Assembly (NCBI GenBank): GCA_030280995.1
Contig: JASXTE010000005.1
Coordinates: 26,278,501-26,342,500, forward strand
Reading direction: 5' to 3'
Source: Hemileia vastatrix
Taxonomy: Eukaryota; Basidiomycota; Pucciniomycetes; Pucciniales; Zaghouaniaceae
DNA length: 64,000 bases
Below are positions 57,621 to 64,000 of this stretch, piece by piece (the first letter of the stretch is position 1; each line of letters begins with the position of its first letter). Position numbers and translations under genes: made by a program. The notes beneath the pieces are model-generated. The model was not told the DNA's origin. It searched no databases and worked only from the letters and a program-made list of their open reading frames with translations.

Positions 57621-58262
57621 CAAATGTATTCTACCTCCCCAGAAGAAACCCTTCTCCTGGTCAACAACTTTTTCTGCCTATCAGCCAACCCAGGTCAGAT
57701 AGCATACATTCCCAATAAGTAAGGGAGACCTGACACTTATTCATCCTCTCCAGGACAGAGTCCATAACATTAAATTGTCCAGAAACCACCAGCCTCTCAA
57801 AGTGAGCTCTTAGCTTCACTACCTTGATCCTTGAAGATTCTTGGGGACCAGAACCACCAACAGATATATCATCAACAGGAATCAAACCAGATCCCTCACC
57901 GGCACCTCTAACTTGAGCACACTTTTGAAATGAAGCCAAAGGGACATCTTCCTCAGAGTCAGAATAAAAATCCATAGGAGTTGGCTCACCATGCATTTCC
58001 AATGCTCTAGAACTAGGGGGGACAATATCTGCCATACCCTTTGGCATTTTATACAGCTCCTCTTTGCTGTACCTCCTCCTAGTTGCACTCAGCTTAGGAA
58101 CCACCCTTGAAGCCTTAGGATTTTCTTGAGCCTGAGCACTTCTCTTAGGCCTTCTCACCTTTCCTGCTTCCACATGATACACACCAGCCAAGAATTCCTC
58201 ACTTGACTTTAAACCACAAGAATTTAACTCCAAACCACCAAAGAAGATGTAAATGAGACTCT
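57621..58262 (-). pseudogene. gag: T2 gag C-terminal part (left of T8)
   Basis: 57661-58233: LSATRRRYSKEELYKMPKGM, DSEEDVPLASF acidic patch, HFERLVVSGQFNVMDSVLERMN. Matches T7 45738-46300. The N-terminal part of gag is right of T8. A frameshift near 57720 separates it from the protease. Confidence 0.82.
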
Positions 58263-58267
58263 ATTAG

Positions 58268-59074
58268 TGTCACACGCCACGTGACACTCGAGGCAAAAGA
58301 AGCTCATTAAATCAATAATACAGAGGTCTAAATCCATACTCAAAGCGCAGAAAGAAATTCTACATAGCAACTGCAACATTCCTTTTTGTACTCACTATTC
58401 AACCGCGCTAGTCTAAACTCTAAATCTAAATTGGTCAATCTCTCAATAGTGTGTCTTAGTCTTTTCCTCAATAAGTCACACACAGCGCAATCGTCAATGT
58501 AATAGTCCACTAAAAGGTTTATTAAATATCTGTGGGTTATTAAAAGGGGTAGTGAGCATGGACGGGATGGTTAGTGGGAGATTAAAAGGTTAACGGATGT
58601 TAGTGAGGAGGGTCCAGGTGTAATGGGTGTTTTTTTGGTGATCTGTGGTGTGCAAAATAATGGATGGGTATGAGGTCAATGCGAGGAGGAGTAATGGATA
58701 TAAAAGGGGTTGGATTTTGGTTCAACATGCTTTAGAATTAAATAAAAAATGTATATATTTTTAATAGCGGTAAAGCTTCAGGTTAAATCATTATTATTGT
58801 ATCTTTCCTTATTTTCTCAGTAATTATTTCTAAATCCTAAATCTTTGATTATTGAGTTTCCAACCCTTTGTGAGATCTTAAGAATCTTAATATTACCTTT
58901 AAATTATATTAGAATTCTTCTCGGACATATCTCAAAGTAGTAGCTCTTCCTTCAAGTCATCTTTGAATCACTTCCTTGAACATTTCCTCTGTGCTTAAAA
59001 GAAGTTTCTAAACTACCCTCCTCATCTCACTTCCAGGAACACCCTCAACCTTGTGCCTAGATCGTCCGGTGAAA
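58268..59074 (+). mobile_element. T8 solo LTR, inserted in T2 gag
   Basis: 807 bp, TGTCACACG to TCCGGTGAAA, flanked on both sides by ATTAG (58263-58267 and 59075-59079). Same family as T6 (opposite orientation), without T7, so it shows T6's original sequence. TATA box at 58699-58706 sets the plus orientation. No internal sequence is present; recombination between two LTRs is the usual cause. Confidence 0.88.
58699..58706 (+). promoter_or_regulatory. T8 TATA box
   Basis: GGATATAAAAGGGG context; T6 has CCCCTTTTATATC in reverse at about 36174-36186. Confidence 0.6.
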
Positions 59075-59079
59075 ATTAG

Positions 59080-60254
59080 ACTTCTTTCCCTTGCCCTTTC
59101 CATCATCTCCACCTTTACCAGAAGAAGAAGCCTCATTAGGCAACTCTTCAAAATTTGGCCTTCTTGAGTTGACATTATGTCTCCTCCTCATCAAGTCCAC
59201 TGGAGCCTGACTATCATTAGGCTTCACAAAAGAACCATCTGGGAAGTTGAACACTTTCCCATCCAATTCCACCTTCCCTTCATACACATCCCTATTCAGT
59301 GCCCAAAAATCATTGGACTTGTTGCCCTTCCTGCTGCAATAAAAGAAGATCCAAGGATCACTCCTACCAACCCTCCTGTCAAAATCTCTAGGCTGAGAAG
59401 GATCCTTATTAGCCTTCTGAGCCTCCTGAAAAAAATATATAGCTGTTTTGTCAGATCAGCCAACTTCTCCACAACTAGATCAGCCTCTTTAGGCCTCTCA
59501 GGAGCCTTTCTCTTGTTCACAATTTCCTTATTTCTTGATTCCTCCACATCTTCAGCAACAGCTTCACTGACCTTGCTAACATACTTGGTGCTAGCTTCAT
59601 GGCAAGAATCCACTGCCAAAAGTTTCAGATGACCCTCCACAAACTCCTTCACCACAGAAAGAGCAGGCAATTTCTGATTCCCATTAGGAATAATCTTCAT
59701 TTTATCCTTCCTTTCCAACTCCTTCAGCACATCAATTCTGACATTCCTAGCCAGAGCAGACCAGAAAATATCCCTTTTAGAGTCAGTACTCTCCGATTCC
59801 TGCATATCCACCAAATAATTCACCACTGGATCTAACTGATCCACAAACCTCCTATAAGTATGGAGGTTTTCCACACCTCCAAAAGATTTTCCTTCACTTG
59901 CAATCATATTGAGATCCACCATAGAGTACCTGATCCCCACCTGTCTGTCATCTGAAGACACACCTTTTTACAATCTTTCCTCCTATAACCTTCCATAGCA
60001 GCAACCTCCTTCACCAGAGCCCTGTCACAAATAGAAAAGATAACTTGCTTCACCATGTCCATGTGAGAAGCACCATCCACATTCCAGGAAGCCTCAGAAA
60101 GCTCCAGAAACAACTTCACACCCTCCCCCATAAACACAGGCCCCTTCCAGGACTTGATCCTAACAGAAGGCCAAACAGAAAAAGGAGTACTACCATCCTC
60201 AGCAGCAACAACAGTGCCACTACCACCACTCGAGAAAGAGGGTCCAGAAGCCAT
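59080..60254 (-). pseudogene. gag: T2 gag N-terminal part (right of T8)
   Basis: Start MASGPSFSSGG at 60254. 59904-60254: RIKSWKGPVFMGEGVKLFL, YRRKDCKKVCLQMTDRWG, then frameshift into 59296-59961: IRYSMVDLNMIASEGKSF, IFWSALARNVRIDVLKELE, VVKEFVEGHLKLLAVDS, VVEKLADLTKQLYIF. Another frameshift near 59430 damages the zinc knuckle. 59057-59287 has ELDGKVFNFPDGSFVKPN and a Lys/Gly-rich end before T8. Confidence 0.85.
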
Positions 60255-60340
60255 CTTTTAACAGATTCCAGAAAACTAATTTCCAACCAAAGAATAGAGT
60301 CCAAAAGTAAAAGAAAATCTAAAAAACTAACAAATCCTAA

Positions 60341-60357
60341 CCCCACTTTGGGCACCA
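60341..60357 (-). other. T2 primer-binding site, mutated
   Basis: TGGTGCCCAAAGTGGGG on the minus strand, two changes from T7's lysine-tRNA site, four bases from the LTR end. Confidence 0.75.
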
Positions 60358-60361
60358 TAAA

Positions 60362-61449
60362 TTTTTAAAACCCTATATTACTAGCTATAGGCCTTGACCA
60401 AGGGAGTTGGAGTAAAACTGGAGAGAAAAACTGCTGTCCCTTTGAGAAAATACCAAGTGAGATTTGTTTGCTACAGAAAATTAGAGACTGTTACTCTACC
60501 CCTTCAAAAACACTTCTTGACTGCTTAACAAGTCAAGACAGTAACTAATAGCAGACCACAGAGAACCAAAGAAGCAGAAAACCTGAAATGCAGAATGATG
60601 CCCACCAGAAAAACAAAACACTGTGCACTTGTTGCACAGAAAACAGCAATAATACTTGATGCAGGTTGCAAAGCTACACCAGAGAAACCAGTTGCCAAAG
60701 TTTAGTTAAATGAAGAACTAACCTTGCAACAAACACAGCCAATTGTGGCCAATAAACAGTGAAAACTGAGTGAGAAACAATGATATAACTATCAGATGGT
60801 TGTATGATAATTAAAGTTTCCCCAAACTGTCTTATTCTGTATGTACACACAGACCACCCATCTAAAAATCCATGCACAGCAACTAATTTGGCACTTTTGA
60901 CAGCCAAATTGAATAAAAACTGCCTAGAAATGCTACCCAGCCTTCTATAAGCAAGGCAGGAGGCCTTCCCAGCATTAAGCAGCTGGACCTCCCTGAAGCC
61001 AGAAAACCACTAAAAACCTCCAATAAAGCCCAAAATACTTAGAAAAATCCACCACAACTTCTAAACCCCTTAAAACACAAAATTAAGCTATGACAACATT
61101 GTGACATAAAATATAGAGCCAAATTAGCTCTACTTAATGGTACTAAGCACTTAACCCTAAGAATTAAGGTTAGCCCATAAAACACAAAAAACAAAATTAA
61201 ACAGCTATCTTTTAGAAATGAAAAATGAGAAAATGACCCTTTAAAACTTAGAATATGAGAAATGTCATCAGGACATAAAATATAGAGAAAAACCAGGAAT
61301 ATCCAATTATAGTACCCACATACCCATAGTTCCAATATTTACTGAATAAAACCAGAAAAACACCCAATTATTCAACCAATGTCAATTAAGACAAAACAAA
61401 ACACCGCCAAACAGACCAACAAATGCCTCTGCCGATTTCGGAAGACCAA
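60362..61449 (-). repeat. T2 5' LTR
   Basis: Homologue of 8278-9362. Left end TTTTTAAAACCC (TGTAGACAATCC in T7), right end GACCAA, then the target copy AGCT. Contains a 98-codon minus-strand frame at 61039-61335. Confidence 0.88.
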
Positions 61450-61453
61450 AGCT

Positions 61454-61725
61454 TATCTCTCTTAAGACTAGCTTAAGAAATATACCCAGACAAAAACCAT
61501 CCTCCTCTGGAAGTGGCCAAAGTAGAAGAACATCTAGAATCAGAAGTAAGCCGGATTCTTGATTCATAAAGGCACAAAGAGAAACTTCAATACCTCATGG
61601 ATTTGGTAGGCTACCTTGATGACACTAATAAAACATCCTGGGAACCAGCCATAAACATTTCTAATTCTCCTGAACTTATCAAATCTTTTCATTTAAAATA
61701 TCCTTCAAAACCTATACCCTGAAAT
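61454..61725 (+). pseudogene. pol: T1: integrase end and chromodomain (resumed)
   Basis: Continues the frame cut at 8277: ISLLKTSLRNIPRQKPSS, then after a small frame change PPLEVAKVEEHLESE, VSRILDS, stop, RHKEKLQYLMDLVGY, NKTSWEPAINISNSPELIKSF. This is a classical chromodomain: the ILDSR start, LxYLVxWxGY-like strand and the TWEP helix start are all recognisable. No 3' LTR of T1 is recognisable downstream. Confidence 0.82.
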
Positions 61726-61936
61726 TATTTCTTTTTTTCACTTTTTTCTTTTTTTCTCTATTTTCTTTTCTTTTCTCATACTTAAGATCTTAAATCCTTA
61801 ACATTTGTTTCAATTTTTTTTTTCAAAAAAAAAACTAAAACTTCATAATCATTTAAATCTTAATAACTCTTTTAATTGTTTTTTCAATTTTTTAATTTCC
61901 ATATATTTATTTAAAAATAAATTTTAAAACATTATC
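61726..61936. other. Pyrimidine-rich low-complexity stretch
   Basis: T/C-rich plus strand with long T runs, then A/T-rich. No gene. Possibly the untranslated end of T1. Confidence 0.5.
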
Positions 61937-62478
61937 AAAATAAAAATAAAAATAAAAATAAAAATAAAAATAAAAATAAAAATAAAAATAAAAATAAAAA
62001 TAAAAATAAAAATAAAAATAAAAATAAAAATAAAAATAAAAATAAAAATAAAAATAAAAATAAAAATAAAAATAAAAATAAAAATAAAAATAAAAATAAA
62101 AATAAAAATAAAAATAAAAATAAAAATAAAAATAAAAATAAAAATAAAAATAAAAATAAAAATAAAAATAAAAATAAAAATAAAAATAAAAATAAAAATA
62201 AAAATAAAAATAAAAATAAAAATAAAAATAAAAATAAAAATAAAAATAAAAATAAAAATAAAAATAAAAATAAAAATAAAAATAAAAATAAAAATAAAAA
62301 TAAAAATAAAAATAAAAATAAAAATAAAAATAAAAATAAAAATAAAAATAAAAATAAAAATAAAAATAAAAATAAAAATAAAAATAAAAATAAAAATAAA
62401 AATAAAAATAAAAATAAAACTAAAACTAAAAATAAAAATAAAAATAAAAATAAAAATAAAAATAAAAATAAAAATAAA
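61937..62478. repeat. Hexanucleotide array (AAAAAT)n
   Basis: About 90 nearly perfect units over 542 bp, with only two AAAACT variants near 62415-62428. Confidence 0.95.
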
Positions 62479-63570
62479 ATTAAAATTAAAATTAAAATTA
62501 AAATTAAAATTAAAATTAAAATTAAAATTAAAATTAAAATTAAAATTAAAATTAAAATTAAAATTAAAATTAAAATTAAAATTAAAATTAAAATTAAAAT
62601 TAAAATTAAAATTAAAATTAAAATTAAAATTAAAATTAAAATTAAAATTAAAATTAAAATTAAAATTAAAATTAAAATTAAAATTAAAATTAAAATTAAA
62701 ATTAAAATTAAAATTAAAATTAAAATTAAAATTAAAATTAAAATTAAAATTAAAATTAAAATTAAAATTAAAATTAAAATTAAAATTAAAATTAAAATTA
62801 AAATTAAAATTAAAATTAAAATTAAAATTAAAATTAAAATTAAAATTAAAATTAAAATTAAAATTAAAATTAAAATTAAAATTAAAATTAAAATTAAAAT
62901 TAAAATTAAAATTAAAATTAAAATTAAAATTAAAATTAAAATTAAAATTAAAATTAAAATTAAAATTAAAATTAAAATTAAAATTAAAATTAAAATTAAA
63001 ATTAAAATTAAAATTAAAATTAAAATTAAAATTAAAATTAAAATTAAAATTAAAATTAAAATTAAAATTAAAATTAAAATTAAAATTAAAATTAAAATTA
63101 AAATTAAAATTAAAATTAAAATTAAAATTAAAATTAAAATTAAAATTAAAATTAAAATTAAAATTAAAATTAAAATTAAAATTAAAATTAAAATTAAAAT
63201 TAAAATTAAAATTAAATTAAAATTAAAATTAAAATTAAAATTAAAATTAAAATTAAAATTAAAATTAAAATTAAAATTAAAATTAAAATTAAATTAAAAT
63301 TAAAATTAAAATTAAAATTAAAATTAAAATTAAAATTAAAATTAAAATTAAAATTAAAATTAAAATTAAAATTAAAATTAAAATTAAAATTAAAATTAAA
63401 ATTAAAATTAAAATTAAAATTAAAATTAAAATTAAAATTAAAATTAAAATTAAAATTAAAATTAAAATTAAAATTAAAATTAAAATTAAAATTAAAATTA
63501 AAATTAAAATTAAAATTAAAATTAAAATTAAAATTAAAATTAAAATTAAAATTAAAATTAAAATTAAAAT
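62479..63570. repeat. Hexanucleotide array (AAAATT)n
   Basis: About 180 units over 1.09 kb, directly following the AAAAAT array with a sharp switch. Two 5-base units (near 63213 and 63290) shift the phase. Confidence 0.95.
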
Positions 63571-64000
63571 AAATTATAAATTATAAAATTAAAAACTAAT
63601 TAAAAAATTATTTTCTTTGTAAAATTATTTTCATATTAGGTCATTATGTACTTTCTATAAAACCTTCTTTATATTTTTCTTTAAACCTTCAAAATCTTTC
63701 AATTTTTATTTCTTTTTTGTTTCCTTAAAATTTAAACTATCAAAACACTCAAATAATCAAGGCAACCTTTTCCAAGAATCAACCTCAAATCAAACCTCTT
63801 TTCAAATTCTAAATTTCTTTTTTTTCTCAAAAATTTTCTTCCTTAAATACAATTTTTTTCTTTTCTTTTTTTTCTTCTCTTTACACAAGAAATAAAAAAC
63901 ATATAACTGAATAAAATGATATTCAAGATAAATATATATATATAATAATAAATTTTCCCTTTTTCTTCTTTAATTCTCTCTTTAAAATAATTTTTCTTCT
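63571..64000. other. AT/pyrimidine-rich stretch without gene
   Basis: T/C-rich sequence with long T runs resembling 61726-61936. A short TATATATATA run lies near 63933. No recognisable gene. Confidence 0.5.

Larger units (their letters stand above)
8278..61449 (-). mobile_element. T2: Ty3/Gypsy retrotransposon with antisense gene, interrupted by T3, T4 and T8
   Basis: T2 lies on the minus strand, so its 5' LTR is at right (60362-61449) and its 3' LTR at left (8278-9362). The flanks are ACCT (8274-8277) and AGCT (61450-61453), read as a 4-bp target duplication with one change. Removing T3, T4, T8 and one target copy each leaves about 13.1 kb, close to the 12.5 kb of its relative T7 at 36300-48799. 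The order matches T7 throughout: gag, protease, RT, integrase, structured spacer, antisense genes, 3' LTR. The LTRs differ by roughly 8-10% by eye, making it older than T3 and T7. Confidence 0.88.

Noticed and set aside
60045..60368. Plus-strand frames opposite T2 and T7 gag (also 59177-59632, 47491-47679)
   Set aside because: Shadows of the gag coding strand with no domain of their own.
8278..61449. Repeat-induced point mutation (RIP)
   Set aside because: LTR pairs that I compared by eye show about as many transversions as transitions and no dominance of C to T. Stops arise from several kinds of change (for example GGA to TGA, AAA to TAA).
61937..63570. Telomere or CRISPR array
   Set aside because: The unit has no G/C, unlike fungal telomere repeats, there are no spacers, and ordinary sequence continues beyond it.

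Overview
This window looks like fungal nuclear DNA from a transposon-dominated, AT-rich genome, most likely a basidiomycete and plausibly a rust fungus (Pucciniales). The reasons are Ty3/Gypsy polyproteins of basidiomycete type (one lineage with a phenylalanine at the RT catalytic box and a conserved ENPGIRRFVWE block), a Tnp2-type (CACTA/EnSpm) transposase remnant, and a Rad5/SNF2-like helicase pseudogene. I see no intact host gene. The species cannot be set from the sequence alone.

Bases 1-8277 hold decayed material: a Tnp2 transposase remnant (about 462-1420, minus), an unidentified broken gene (3150-4330, plus), a broken SNF2/Rad5-like helicase (4490-6484, minus) and the integrase end of a Ty3/Gypsy chromovirus (7600-8277, plus). 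From 8278 to 61449 almost everything is one stack of nested LTR retrotransposons. I name them T1 to T8. T1, the chromovirus remnant (plus), is split by T2 (8278-61449, minus). T2 is interrupted three times: by T3 (11156-19562, plus), T4 (23719-54568, minus) and T8 (solo LTR, 58268-59074, plus). T4 is split by T5 (27552-49559, minus). T5 has T6 (solo LTR, 35805-49125, minus) in its 5' LTR. T6 is itself split by T7 (36300-48799, minus). Every junction has a recognisable target-site duplication of 4 or 5 bp. T1's chromodomain resumes at 61454. The right end (61937-63570) is a 1.6-kb pair of AT-only hexanucleotide arrays.

T2 and T7 are one family, T3 and T5 another, T6 and T8 a third; T4 is a relative of T3/T5. 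Each serves as a reference for reading the damage in the other. T3/T4/T5 encode gag, protease, RT-RNase H, integrase and a chromodomain-like tail in one reading direction. Their long leaders carry tandem repeats.

The most unusual content is in the T2/T7 family. Between the end of pol and the 3' LTR these elements carry about 4 kb that (1) encodes on the opposite strand a cysteine-rich, proline/serine-rich multi-part gene with a good 70-bp intron in T7, and (2) holds conserved non-coding structures: a triplicated stem-loop module, a pair of hairpins with compensatory stem changes, and a dispersed short repeat. The same family has a canonical slippery heptamer two codons before the end of the protease frame, followed 8 nt later by a hairpin that also shows a compensatory change. 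Its primer-binding site matches the 3' end of a lysine tRNA. All elements are damaged by stops and frameshifts, so none looks autonomous now.
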